Shown: piece by piece, positions 50,375 to 59,232 of the stretch
Layout of the letters: each line of letters starts with the position of its first letter
How positions within the stretch are numbered: position 1 is the stretch's first letter
Source of the DNA: Janibacter sp. HTCC2649
GTDB lineage: Bacteria > Actinomycetota > Actinomycetes > Actinomycetales > Dermatophilaceae
Direction: 5' to 3'
DNA length: 64,000 bases
Assembly: GCF_000152705.1 (NCBI RefSeq)
Contig: NZ_CH672413.1
Location: 558,001-622,000 of the forward strand
Translations under genes and position numbers: made by a program
The notes under the pieces: generated by a model
What the model was told of the DNA's origin: nothing
The model's database searches: none
Seen by the model: only the letters and a program-made list of their open reading frames with translations

Positions 50375-50896
50375 CTAACTCCGCGGCGGGAAGATGCCCT
50401 GCAACGCGATGCAGAAGTTCACGGTCAGGTAGGGCTGCATGTTGTTGTGCGGCAGGTCGCCGCCCGCAGGTGCCACCGCCTCCGCCGCCAGCTGGGTGTC
50501 CTGCGCCGACTGGTAGATCCCGCCGCCCTGACTGAGCGACCACGACGCCGACGGGTTGACCGCCTTCGCGAGGGCCGGGTCCTGGGCCGCCCCTTGCATC
50601 TGGTGGGTGTGGGTGGCGAGCTCGCTCTGCAGCAGGGTCACGCTCTCACTCCCCCCGGACTGACCAAGGTCGTAGAAGCTGAGCCCCGGACCTTGCCCGG
50701 GATGCATCGGCGCCGCGCCCCTGAGGTCAGGGAGCGCGAAGGTCACCTTGCCGTCCCCGCCGTAGACCGTGCCGAGGAGGGAGAAGAGTGCGGTGTTCTG
50801 CGAGATCGGCATGAGCTGTCCGTTGCACATCGCCCAACCAGTGGGGGCGAAGTTGAACGGAAAGATGCGGATCTCGGCCACGAATTGGTCAGTCAT
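50375..50896 (-). CDS. Phage tail-collar domain protein (microcystin-dependent protein-like), copy 3
   Basis: A 173-residue collar-domain protein: EIRIFPFNFAPTGWAMCNGQLMPISQNTALFSLLGTVYGGDGKVTFALPDLRG (signature pieces GWAMCNGQLM and YGGDGKVTFALPDLRG), and the end NNMQPYLTVNFCIALQGIFP. The family forms short adhesive tips in phage tails, but chromosomal triplets like this one are not prophage parts. No signal peptide is present, so export is unexplained. It shares about half its residues with the two upstream copies. Confidence 0.9.
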   Translation of the reverse strand: MTDQFVAEIRIFPFNFAPTGWAMCNGQLMPISQNTALFSLLGTVYGGDGKVTFALPDLRGAAPMHPGQGPGLSFYDLGQSGGSESVTLLQSELATHTHQMQGAAQDPALAKAVNPSASWSLSQGGGIYQSAQDTQLAAEAVAPAGGDLPHNNMQPYLTVNFCIALQGIFPPRS

Positions 50897-50904
50897 GTCG
50901 GCTC

Positions 50905-51408
50905 CTAGGTGGGTGAGGGGAAGATGCCGAACAACGAGATGATGAAGTCGACGCAGAGATAGGGCTGCAGGTTCGTGTGCGGCTGCGAGCCCCCAGCGGG
51001 TCCGATCGCGGACGCGTTGAATGCCGAGTCCGGAGCGGTGTTGAGGTAGGGCGTGATGGTCACCGAGTTGGCCGGGAGGGCGCCGCCGGCGCTGGCCTGG
51101 TCGGCCGTGACCGCCGCCCCGATCGCGGGATGGTTGTGAGAGGGGATCTGCTGCGTGGTGAGGGTGACCTCCTCCGCTCCGCCGTTCTGGGACAGGACCA
51201 GGCCATTGCCCTGGTGCACCGGGACCCTGCCCCGAAGGTCGGGCAGCATGAAGGTGCTCTCCCCATCTCCGCCGTAGGTCGTCCCGATGAGCTGGAAGAG
51301 AATCTCGTTCTCGGAGATCGAAAGCGGCTGGCCGTCGCAGAACAGCCAGCCTGCCGGCGCGAAGTTGCCTGCGAACATCCTGATTTCGCCGACGAAGGGT
51401 TGCGACAT
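50905..51408 (-). CDS. Phage tail-collar domain protein, copy 2
   Basis: A 167-residue collar protein: EIRMFAGNFAPAGWLFCDGQPLSISENEILFQLIGTTYGGDGESTFMLPDLRG in parts GWLFCDGQPLSI and YGGDGESTFMLPDLRGR, VTLTTQQIPSHNHPAIG, and LQPYLCVDFIISLFGIFPS at the end. It is the most divergent of the three. It is separated by 8 bp from copy 3 and 10 bp from copy 1, so all three are cotranscribed and probably assemble together. Confidence 0.9.
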   Translation of the reverse strand: MSQPFVGEIRMFAGNFAPAGWLFCDGQPLSISENEILFQLIGTTYGGDGESTFMLPDLRGRVPVHQGNGLVLSQNGGAEEVTLTTQQIPSHNHPAIGAAVTADQASAGGALPANSVTITPYLNTAPDSAFNASAIGPAGGSQPHTNLQPYLCVDFIISLFGIFPSPT

Positions 51409-51418
51409 GTCCGTGACC

Positions 51419-51919
51419 TCAGTTCGGGGAGGGGAAAATACCTTGCAGGGCGATGCCGAAGGTCAGCGTGAGGAACGGCTGCATGTTTTCGTGCGCCTGG
51501 CTCCCGCCGGTGTTCGTGATCGTCCCGGGGTTGAGGGTCTGAAAACTCACCGGCGAGTGATAGAGATTGCTCGCGCTGCCGAGGAAGCGACCAGTGGGAT
51601 CGTCCGACCCGCCCGATGCCGTCGTCGACCCGTTCATCGCATGGCCATGGGTCGGCATCTCGTTGGTCGTGAGGGTGTGCGCCTGCTCGCCGGCGACCTC
51701 ACCCAGCGAATGGCCAGCGCCCTCGCTGATCGGCACCCGTGAGCGCAGGTCCGGCAACGCGAACGTGGTCTGACCATTGCCGCCGTAGATCGTGCCGAGC
51801 AGGGAGAACAGCGCCTGGTTCTGGTTGATCGGCAGCAGCTGCCCGTTGCACATCGCCCAACCTCGTGGCACGTAGTTGAACGAGAACAGCCTGATCTCCG
51901 ACAGGTACGGTTCTGCCAT
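51419..51919 (-). CDS. Phage tail-collar domain protein, copy 1
   Basis: A 166-residue collar protein: EIRLFSFNYVPRGWAMCNGQLLPINQNQALFSLLGTIYGGNGQTTFALPDLRSR in parts GWAMCNGQLLPINQ and GGNGQTTFALPDLRS, HTLTTNEMPTHGHAM, and MQPFLTLTFGIALQGIFPS. ATG 51919 has AGGAGACACCGCG upstream. It follows the giant repeat protein by 43 bp on the same strand, so the giant protein, the three collar proteins and the GNAT form one operon. Confidence 0.9.
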   Translation of the reverse strand: MAEPYLSEIRLFSFNYVPRGWAMCNGQLLPINQNQALFSLLGTIYGGNGQTTFALPDLRSRVPISEGAGHSLGEVAGEQAHTLTTNEMPTHGHAMNGSTTASGGSDDPTGRFLGSASNLYHSPVSFQTLNPGTITNTGGSQAHENMQPFLTLTFGIALQGIFPSPN

Positions 51920-51962
51920 CGCGGTGTCTCCTTCTGGTCGGGCCCGAGTCGGGCGAGGTGGA

Positions 51963-54900
51963 TCAGGGGCAGGTGGACCCCGCCCCGCTGAACGTGCCTG
52001 GTGCGTTGGCCACGGCTGTGCCCGCGGCTCCGCTGCCGATGAGTGAAGCGGCGTAGTTGGCGAACGCCGTGCCGTCGGTGCTGCCACCCACGTAGCCGGG
52101 CTGGCGCAGTGTCGTCTGCTGGCTCGCGACCAACCGGAAGTCGCGCCCGGCGCTTCCTCCCGCACCACTGATGGAGTTCGCGCCGAACTTCACACAGGTG
52201 GAGAACGTGTCGGCCGTGTCGACACCGCTGTCGACGCGAATGCCCTGCAACAGGGTGATCAACGGGTTGGTACCCGGATTGCCGACCACGTTGCCGCTGA
52301 CGTTGAGGTTCATCTGACCCGTGGCCGTCACACCAGATCCGGCGACGAACTGAATACCGCTGGAGTTGTACTGGCTGATGTTGTTGTTCAGCACGTTGAA
52401 CGTCGCGTTGCCGTCGCCGAACGTCGTGATCTCCATGCCGTCACCCTCGAACGAGCCGGAGTTGGCCGTGGCTGCGACACCGATGGTGTTCCCGGTGATG
52501 TTGCTGACCAGGGGGTTCGTCCCGGCCGTCGCATCCGCGCTCTTGATCACCGTCAGGGCGTTCGTCAGCGAGTCCCGGAACGTGTTGCTCACGATGTCGA
52601 GCGTCGCAGCGCCCTTGGCGCCGGCCACGATCGCGACACCGCCACCACCGGTGGCGATGCTCGGCTCGTTGTTGGTGAACGCGTTGGACGTGAGGTCGAG
52701 GTTCCCACCGCCCGTCCCGTCGCCGATGTACTGGAAGAGGTCACCCGTCGCCGTGCCGATCGCGCTGTTCTTGTAGTCCACGTTCATCGTCGATGTGCCG
52801 ATGCCCTCGAACTGGACCGCGTCGTCGCCGCCAGTGGCGTTGATCGTCCCGCTGTCGACATTGTCGAAGGTTCCGTTGAGGATTCCCGCGGTGTTGTCGA
52901 CCATGAGGTTGGTGAAGTACCCGCCGCTGAGCGCCACGTTGGTCATGGCCACCGTGCCGGTCAGCTCCACGAAGCGGACGCTGCCGTCCTTGAAGGTCGT
53001 GGTTCCGTTGGTGCCGTTCACGCCGTTGACCACACTGTCCACCATTGAGAAGCCGACCACGGACGTGCCGCGTATGCCGTAGTTGGAGTGATCGTGGAGG
53101 TGCATCCGGGTGAGCGAGACTCCCCGGGTGTTGTTGAGGACGATGCCCGTGCCGGTAGGCAGCGCTCCGCTGTCGTCGACACCGGTGGCGCTGCGGATCT
53201 CTCCACCTGTGCAACCGCTCTGGTCAGCGGCAGTACAGGTGCCCGAGCCGCTGCTCGCGACCACGAGGGCGTTGTTGGAGCCGGTGTTGCTGAGGGTGAT
53301 CCCTGCACCCCCCAGCGAGGAGATGCGTTGCAACGACAACGGACTGGGCCCGACATCGGTGTCCGAGACACTCAACGCCTTGCCCGCGCTGGTGTCGATG
53401 GTGTTGCCTGCGCCGGTGATGTTCAGCGTCCCGGAACTGGCCGCGTCGACGCCTGTCCCCGAGACCGTGTCGATGTCCAGGCCACCGCCGGAGAGGGTCA
53501 GCGTGTGACCGTCGCTGCTGCTGAAGTCCACCGCCTTCTCGCTGCCGGTGTTCAAGGTCTTCGTCGTGCCGCTCAGGACCGTTGAGCCGCCCGAGTTGCC
53601 CGTGACGAAGATCCCGCCACCGACATCGTTCGTGTCGTTGATGTTGCCGGTCAGGGTCACGGTGCCACCTGTGCGGGCCGAGACCTCCACGCTCCTGCCG
53701 GAGCCGTTGTTGATCGTGCCGCCATAGCTGATCGGGCCGTTGCCGGTTCCGGTGGTGAACGCCGTTCCGGCGGTGTTGGAGATGCTTCCGGTTGCTGCGC
53801 TGAACGACCCAGTGCCCAGGGCCACAGCCGCGATCCCGACACCGCTGGGGTTGCTCACCACGGTGACGTCGTCGAACGCCAGGGAGGATCCGGACGAACC
53901 GTTGACGAAGACCCCGGCCCCGGCCGTCGCATTCACGTTCGCCGTCCCGGCAGCGGGCACGGAGACCGTGCCGGTGCCCTGGAGGTTGAACGCGGACCCG
54001 CCCGTCGTCGTCAATGCAAGGTCGACTCCGACGCCGTCACCAAAGGCCGTGCCCGAACCAAGACTGTTCACCATCGAGACACCGCCGGTGGGTGAGCCGG
54101 TGACCGTGATGTCGTCGAAGACACTGGCCAGGCCCATGTTGGCGCCTGTCACCTCGAGAGCCTTCGCGCCCTTGGTCGTGAGGGAGATCGTCCCGGCCGA
54201 TGCGAAGTTCGCCGTGAAGCCGAGGATGTTGCGATTGAGCCGGACTCCGATCGAGCCGGCGGTCTGGCCAGTCGCTGCTGAGTTGTCGACGGTGAGGTCG
54301 GAGATGTCGTAGGTGCCCTCCACGCCGTCGAGCTCGAGACCTGGCTGCGTTCCAGCCGTCCCGGTGTCGATGATGCGCACGTCGGCGATCGTGCTCGTGC
54401 CCGGACCAGAAGCGGTGCCGATGCCCGCGATGCCTCCGCCCGCGCCCTGTGGGTCGAGCTGGACACCGCGCACGGTGGTCGCGTTCGCCAGCGTCACCAC
54501 GTCCTCGTCGTTGGCGGTGAGCGTCGGGCGGTTCGCCGGAACGCCCGTGTAGAGGACGTCGGCACCCACCTGGAGGGTGACGGCCTCCCCCAACAGCCGT
54601 TCGCCCGCAGCCATCACGAACCCGGAACCGAGGTTGAGCGAGGTGTTGTCACCGTCGAAGACGTAGGTCGTGTCGCCGGCGTCGGCGGCTGTCTCGGCCT
54701 CGCCCAGGGTGTCGAACGGCGCCTCAGAAGTGCCGTCGCCTCCGGCCACTGCGTTGTTCCTCACGTACCAGACCTGCGAGCTGCTGATGGGAAGGTTCAG
54801 GGTGCCCGTTGCATTGGCAACGGTGCTCGCGTTGCAGGGCGAGGCGTCGCACACCCGATAGGTGAACGAGTCGGTGACGCCGGAGTCCCCGTCGTCGGGG

Positions 54901-57900
54901 TAGAAGGTGAAGTTGCCGTCGGACTCGATCGTGATGCTGCCGCCGAGTGTCGTCGGCGCGTTCGTCACGGGCTCCGCAACCAGGTTGGCCTGGGCGGTGT
55001 CAGGGTCGGTGTCGTTGGTGAGGACGGACCCGGTGAGCACCTTGCCCGCCTCGCCTACCGGTCGTGACGTCCCGACGAACAGGTTGGTGTTGCCGTGCGT
55101 CTGGAAGGAGTCGGTCACGGCCGTCGGGGCATCCGAGACACCATTGATCGTGATGGTCACGGTCGCTGTGCTCTGTGCCCCGCTCCCGTCCTGAGCCGTG
55201 TAGGTGAAGGTGTCCGTTGCGGACTGTCCCGTCGACAAGCCCTGGAAGAGGCCGCCGGGGTTGTAGGTGAAGGAGCCATTGGCGGCGATCGACACGGCAG
55301 CCCCGCTGGTCGACGTGCCCGTCAGAGTTGCGCTTCCGTTGAGCCGGGTGACGGTCCTGGTGTCCCCCGTGTCGGGATCGGTGTCGTTGGCGAGGACGCC
55401 CGGTGCGCTCTGGCTGAGGGTGGTGTCCTCGTCCGTCGTCCCGGTGTCGTTCACGGCGACGAGGGGGTCGTTGGCCCCGGTGACGGTCACCGTCACCACG
55501 GCTGTGTCCGTTCCGCCGTTCCCGTCCGAGACGGTGTAGCTGAAGGTGTCGGTGGCGGTCGCCCCGGCGGCAAGGTACTCGAACTGGCCGTTGGGGTTGT
55601 AGGTGACCACCCCGCCGACCAGGCTGACCCCGCCGATGGTCCCGGTCGTGTCGACCGAGGTCACGGAAAGCACGTCGGTGGGGTCCGGGTCGGTGTCGTT
55701 GGCGAGTACTGGGACGGCTGCGCCGGCAGCGCCTTCGCCCACACTCGTGGCGTCGTCGACCGCGTTCGGTGGGTCGTTGACGCACGTCACGGTCAGGCTG
55801 ACGGTCGCCGTGGAGCCACCGGGCGTGAGTGTGTAGGTGAAGGTGTCCAGGGTCGTGCCTGGCGGGTTGTTGCAGTAGTTCGCGTCCGGCTGATAGGTCA
55901 GGCCGGTGCCGCCGCCGCTGATCACCACGGTCCCGTTTGTCGGCTGGTTGACCGACGCGATGGAGATGGGACCACCGTCGACATCGGTGTCGTTGGCCAA
56001 CACGTCGACTGCCGTCGCTGCAGCATCCTCGACCACGGTCTTGGCGTCGTCGACCGCGACCGGAAGGTTGTCCACGCAGGTGACCGTCACTGACACGGTC
56101 GCTGTCGAGCCACCGGGCGTGAGTGTGTAGGTGAAGGTGTCCAGGGTCGTGCCGGGCGGGTTGTTGCAGTAGCTCGCATCCGGCTGATAGGTCAGGCCCG
56201 TGCCACCGCCGGTGATCACCACGGTCCCGTTTGTCGGCTGGGTCGCCGACGCGATGGAGATGGGACCACCGTCGACGTCGGTGTCGTTGGCCAACACGTC
56301 GACTGCTGTCGCTGCGGCGTCCTCGACCACGGTCTTGGCGTCATCGACTGCGACCGGTGGGTCATCGCACACGACCCTCACGCTCACCATCGCGGTCGAA
56401 CCGCCGTTGAGGGTGTAGGTGAACGTGTCCGGTGTCGTGCCGGGCGGATCGTCGCAGTAGCCAGCGTCCGGCTCATAGGTCAGGCCCGTGCCACCGCCGG
56501 TGATCACCACGGTCCCGTTCGTCGGCTGCGTCACCGACGCGATCGACAGCGCCCCACCGTCAACGTCCGTGTCATTGGCCAGGACCATGAGGGCGGTCGC
56601 GGTCGCATTCAGCGTGACCTGTTCGGAGTCGTCGACTGCGACGGGAAGATCGTCCACGCAGGTGACCATGACGCTGACGGTGCCCGTGGACCCGCCGTTG
56701 ACGGTGTAGGTGAAGGTGTCCGGAGTGGATCCGGGTGGGTCGTTGCAGTAGTTCGCGTTCGGGTCGTAGGTCAGGCCCGTGCCGCCGCCGGTGATCGCCA
56801 CCGTCCCGTTCGCAGGCTGGGTCACCGAGGTGATGGAGATCGGGTCACCGTCTGGGTCGGTGTCGTTGGCGAGAACGTCGACTGCTGTCGCTGCGGCGTC
56901 CTCGACCACGGTCTTGGCGTCGTCGACCGCGTTCGGTGGGTCGTTGACGCAGGTCACGGTCAGGCTGACGGTCGCCGTGGAGCCGCCGGGCGAGAGCGTG
57001 TAGGTGAACGTGTCCAGGGTCGTGCCGGGCGGGTTGTTGCAGTAGTTCGCGTCCGGCTGATAGGTCAGGCCGGTGCCGCCGCCGGTGATCACCACGGTCC
57101 CATTTGTCGGCTGGGTGACTGACGTGATGGAGATGGGACCACCGTCGACATCGGTGTCGTTGACCAGCACGTCGACGGCTGTCGCTGCGGCATCCTCGAC
57201 CAGGGTCTTGGCGTCGTCGACCGCGACCGGAAGGTCATCCACGCAGGTCACCGTCACCGACACGATCGCCGTGGAACCACCGGGCGTGAGTGTGTAGGTG
57301 AAGGTGTCCGGGGTCGTGCCGGGCGGGTTGTTGCAGTAGCTCGCATCCGGCTGATAGGTCAGGCCCGTGCCACCGCCGGTGATCACCACGGTCCCGTTCG
57401 CAGGCTGGGTCACCGACGCGATGGAGATGGGACCACCGTCGACATCGGTGTCGTTGGCCAACACGTCGACTGCCGTCGCTGCAGCATCCTCGACCACGGT
57501 CTTGGCGTCGTCGACCGCGACCGGCAGGTCATCCACGCAGGTCACCGTCACCGACACGGTCGCGCTCGAACCACCTGGCGCCAAGGTGTAGGTGAACGGG
57601 TCAGCGGGACCGGCGACCGAATTGCAGTAGCCGGCGTCCGGCTCATAGGTCAGGCCCGTGCCACCACCGGTGATCACCACAGTCCCGTTCGCGGGCTGCG
57701 TCACCGACGCGATCGACATCGGCCCACCATCAACGTCCGTGTCGTTGGCCAGCACGTCCACCGTCGTTGCTGGGGCGTCCTCGACCACGGTCTTGGAGTC
57801 GTTCACGGCGACAGGAGGATCCGCCAGTCCGGTGACCGTGACGGTGACGGTTGCGCTGTCGGAGCCGCCGAAGGCGTCGGTGATCGTGTACGTGAAGGTG

Positions 57901-59018
57901 TCCGTGTCCTGCTCGCCGGGTGCGAGGTTGTCGAACTTCCCGTCCGGGTCGTAGGTCAGCCCGGTTCCGCCGCCCGTGATGGTGACAGCGCCCTGCGTGC
58001 CGGTGGTGCCGATCGCGGAGATCGTGAAGGCGTCACCGTCCGGGTCCGAGTCGTTCGTCCGCGGATCGAACGAGGTCGAGCTGTCCTCGTCGATCGTCAC
58101 GGCGTCGTCGCTGGCGTTCGGCGGGGTGTTGAGCGCCGTGTAGCCGGTGAGCGTCGTCAGCGGCGAGGTGCGGTTGGTCGCAGAGCCGATCTTCGCGATG
58201 ACGGTCTTGCCCGGACCGGCGAGCGTGGTGATGGTGACATTGCTCCACCTGCCGAGCACGACGCTCGCGGTGGTGGGCGCAACGGGACCTGAGGAGAAGG
58301 CCCCCTGCCCCGCGAGGAAGGTTCCCCCCAGGCTGGACTGGGCTGCTGTCGGTGTCAGCGTGCCGGTGGTGCGGTTGCGGCCGCAGATGACGATCGTGTG
58401 CCCAGCACTCCCGGTGACAGCACTCTTGGCCGGCGACGGACAGGCGCTTCCCACCGTGCTCGTCGCGGGGTCGACGACCGCGTCGAGGATCTGGAAGGAG
58501 TGTGCCGTGATTCCGAGGCCGGGCGAGGTGGACGCTGCGGCAATGAGCTTGCTCTTGGTGTCGAAGTTGCTGGAGCGGCTCACCTTCACCGGCCAGGTTC
58601 CGGTGAGGTTCTGCGTCCCGGGCGCCACGACGGCGGTGACCCGGAAGGCCGTGGTCTGCTGACCCGGCGCGATGTCGTCGCCGGTGCCGGCTGCACTGCG
58701 GAAGCGGCATGCAGTGTCGGAGCGTTGCGCGCTCCATCCGGTGGGCGCGGACGGACAGCCGGTGATCTGCCACTGTTTGCCCGGTCGGTCGATCTCGACG
58801 GCGCCGATGGAGTCCGCCGTCCCCGTGTTCGCCACCATGAACGTGAAGGTGACGCCGGTGGAGTCGCCGAGATACTGCACCCCCGGCGAGACCGACGCAA
58901 CAGCCGCGTAGGGCGCTGCGGCGGCGCTGGGCGTGAGCCCCATCGCCGCGACGACCACCCCGATCCCCGTCAGGGCGCACCAGCGACTCAACATGGGGCG
59001 CACGTGCTGAGATGTCAT
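51963..59018 (-). CDS. Giant secreted protein: cadherin-like/Ig repeats plus parallel beta-helix
   Basis: A 2351-residue exported protein. Signal peptide 1-31 (ends SAAAA); an N-terminal region to about 290 with surface-protein-like segments and several Cys; then 11 tandem Ig/cadherin-like domains (about 295-1416), each starting PPxAVDDAKTVVEDAAATAVDVLANDTD-like (short form VLANDTDVDGG) and including GGGTGLTYxPD; then a C-terminal right-handed beta-helix (about 1420-2351) with Asn/Gly/Ser-rich coils such as NNTRGVSLTRMHLHDHSNYG. Ca-binding DxDxDG-like residues (NDTDVDGG) suggest calcium-stiffened rods. There is no LPXTG or membrane anchor, so attachment is unexplained. First gene of the collar operon. 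Confidence 0.9.
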   Translation of the reverse strand: MTSQHVRPMLSRWCALTGIGVVVAAMGLTPSAAAAPYAAVASVSPGVQYLGDSTGVTFTFMVANTGTADSIGAVEIDRPGKQWQITGCPSAPTGWSAQRSDTACRFRSAAGTGDDIAPGQQTTAFRVTAVVAPGTQNLTGTWPVKVSRSSNFDTKSKLIAAASTSPGLGITAHSFQILDAVVDPATSTVGSACPSPAKSAVTGSAGHTIVICGRNRTTGTLTPTAAQSSLGGTFLAGQGAFSSGPVAPTTASVVLGRWSNVTITTLAGPGKTVIAKIGSATNRTSPLTTLTGYTALNTPPNASDDAVTIDEDSSTSFDPRTNDSDPDGDAFTISAIGTTGTQGAVTITGGGTGLTYDPDGKFDNLAPGEQDTDTFTYTITDAFGGSDSATVTVTVTGLADPPVAVNDSKTVVEDAPATTVDVLANDTDVDGGPMSIASVTQPANGTVVITGGGTGLTYEPDAGYCNSVAGPADPFTYTLAPGGSSATVSVTVTCVDDLPVAVDDAKTVVEDAAATAVDVLANDTDVDGGPISIASVTQPANGTVVITGGGTGLTYQPDASYCNNPPGTTPDTFTYTLTPGGSTAIVSVTVTCVDDLPVAVDDAKTLVEDAAATAVDVLVNDTDVDGGPISITSVTQPTNGTVVITGGGTGLTYQPDANYCNNPPGTTLDTFTYTLSPGGSTATVSLTVTCVNDPPNAVDDAKTVVEDAAATAVDVLANDTDPDGDPISITSVTQPANGTVAITGGGTGLTYDPNANYCNDPPGSTPDTFTYTVNGGSTGTVSVMVTCVDDLPVAVDDSEQVTLNATATALMVLANDTDVDGGALSIASVTQPTNGTVVITGGGTGLTYEPDAGYCDDPPGTTPDTFTYTLNGGSTAMVSVRVVCDDPPVAVDDAKTVVEDAAATAVDVLANDTDVDGGPISIASATQPTNGTVVITGGGTGLTYQPDASYCNNPPGTTLDTFTYTLTPGGSTATVSVTVTCVDNLPVAVDDAKTVVEDAAATAVDVLANDTDVDGGPISIASVNQPTNGTVVISGGGTGLTYQPDANYCNNPPGTTLDTFTYTLTPGGSTATVSLTVTCVNDPPNAVDDATSVGEGAAGAAVPVLANDTDPDPTDVLSVTSVDTTGTIGGVSLVGGVVTYNPNGQFEYLAAGATATDTFSYTVSDGNGGTDTAVVTVTVTGANDPLVAVNDTGTTDEDTTLSQSAPGVLANDTDPDTGDTRTVTRLNGSATLTGTSTSGAAVSIAANGSFTYNPGGLFQGLSTGQSATDTFTYTAQDGSGAQSTATVTITINGVSDAPTAVTDSFQTHGNTNLFVGTSRPVGEAGKVLTGSVLTNDTDPDTAQANLVAEPVTNAPTTLGGSITIESDGNFTFYPDDGDSGVTDSFTYRVCDASPCNASTVANATGTLNLPISSSQVWYVRNNAVAGGDGTSEAPFDTLGEAETAADAGDTTYVFDGDNTSLNLGSGFVMAAGERLLGEAVTLQVGADVLYTGVPANRPTLTANDEDVVTLANATTVRGVQLDPQGAGGGIAGIGTASGPGTSTIADVRIIDTGTAGTQPGLELDGVEGTYDISDLTVDNSAATGQTAGSIGVRLNRNILGFTANFASAGTISLTTKGAKALEVTGANMGLASVFDDITVTGSPTGGVSMVNSLGSGTAFGDGVGVDLALTTTGGSAFNLQGTGTVSVPAAGTANVNATAGAGVFVNGSSGSSLAFDDVTVVSNPSGVGIAAVALGTGSFSAATGSISNTAGTAFTTGTGNGPISYGGTINNGSGRSVEVSARTGGTVTLTGNINDTNDVGGGIFVTGNSGGSTVLSGTTKTLNTGSEKAVDFSSSDGHTLTLSGGGLDIDTVSGTGVDAASSGTLNITGAGNTIDTSAGKALSVSDTDVGPSPLSLQRISSLGGAGITLSNTGSNNALVVASSGSGTCTAADQSGCTGGEIRSATGVDDSGALPTGTGIVLNNTRGVSLTRMHLHDHSNYGIRGTSVVGFSMVDSVVNGVNGTNGTTTFKDGSVRFVELTGTVAMTNVALSGGYFTNLMVDNTAGILNGTFDNVDSGTINATGGDDAVQFEGIGTSTMNVDYKNSAIGTATGDLFQYIGDGTGGGNLDLTSNAFTNNEPSIATGGGGVAIVAGAKGAATLDIVSNTFRDSLTNALTVIKSADATAGTNPLVSNITGNTIGVAATANSGSFEGDGMEITTFGDGNATFNVLNNNISQYNSSGIQFVAGSGVTATGQMNLNVSGNVVGNPGTNPLITLLQGIRVDSGVDTADTFSTCVKFGANSISGAGGSAGRDFRLVASQQTTLRQPGYVGGSTDGTAFANYAASLIGSGAAGTAVANAPGTFSGAGSTCP
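55785..57830 (-). repeat. Seven near-identical 288-294-bp repeats in the giant gene
   Basis: Domains 2-8 of the giant protein recur with a period of 288-294 bp (about 97 residues), and their DNA is nearly identical at many positions, not only their protein. Each encodes one Cys in PDxxYCNNPPG and one in VSVTVTC, a likely disulfide per domain. Such DNA similarity favours change in repeat number by recombination, and may collapse in short-read assemblies. Confidence 0.88.
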
Positions 59019-59114
59019 GAGACTCTCCAAGCATTGTGTCGCGACGAGCCGACGCACGGGCATCAGCGATTGACGTCTGTCGCGAAGGAATTTGCCCCGT
59101 GCGCTCGTGACGCT

Positions 59115-59145
59115 AGAACTCGCGCAGCGCGAGCAAAATGGTTCT
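59115..59145. promoter_or_regulatory. Possible operator upstream of the giant gene
   Basis: On the plus strand, AGAACTCGCGCAGCGCGAG contains CTCGCG-CAG-CGCGAG, a perfect 6-bp inverted repeat, and outer AGAAC/GTTCT arms follow with an asymmetric gap. It lies about 100 bp before the giant gene's start in an otherwise featureless 214-bp intergenic region (59019-59232). It could be an operator or a hairpin. Confidence 0.35.
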
Positions 59146-59232
59146 ATCTGGCCACCCCGATGGACACATCATGCTCACGCGCAGGGGGCCCGCCCTCCCC
59201 GGCCGCCTGCTCGTCGGGGCCGCCCGATGGGG

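Noticed and set aside
50375-51919. Collar genes as a prophage remnant
   Set aside because: No integrase, capsid, tail tape-measure, lysis or attachment site is near. The genes form an operon with a giant adhesin instead.
55906-57954. Series of plus-strand frames of about 74 codons opposite the giant gene
   Set aside because: They recur with the repeat period because they are antisense images of the repeats; none has a ribosome site.
53000-58000. CRISPR-like periodicity
   Set aside because: The period is about 290 bp and the units are coding domains, with no short direct repeats and spacers.
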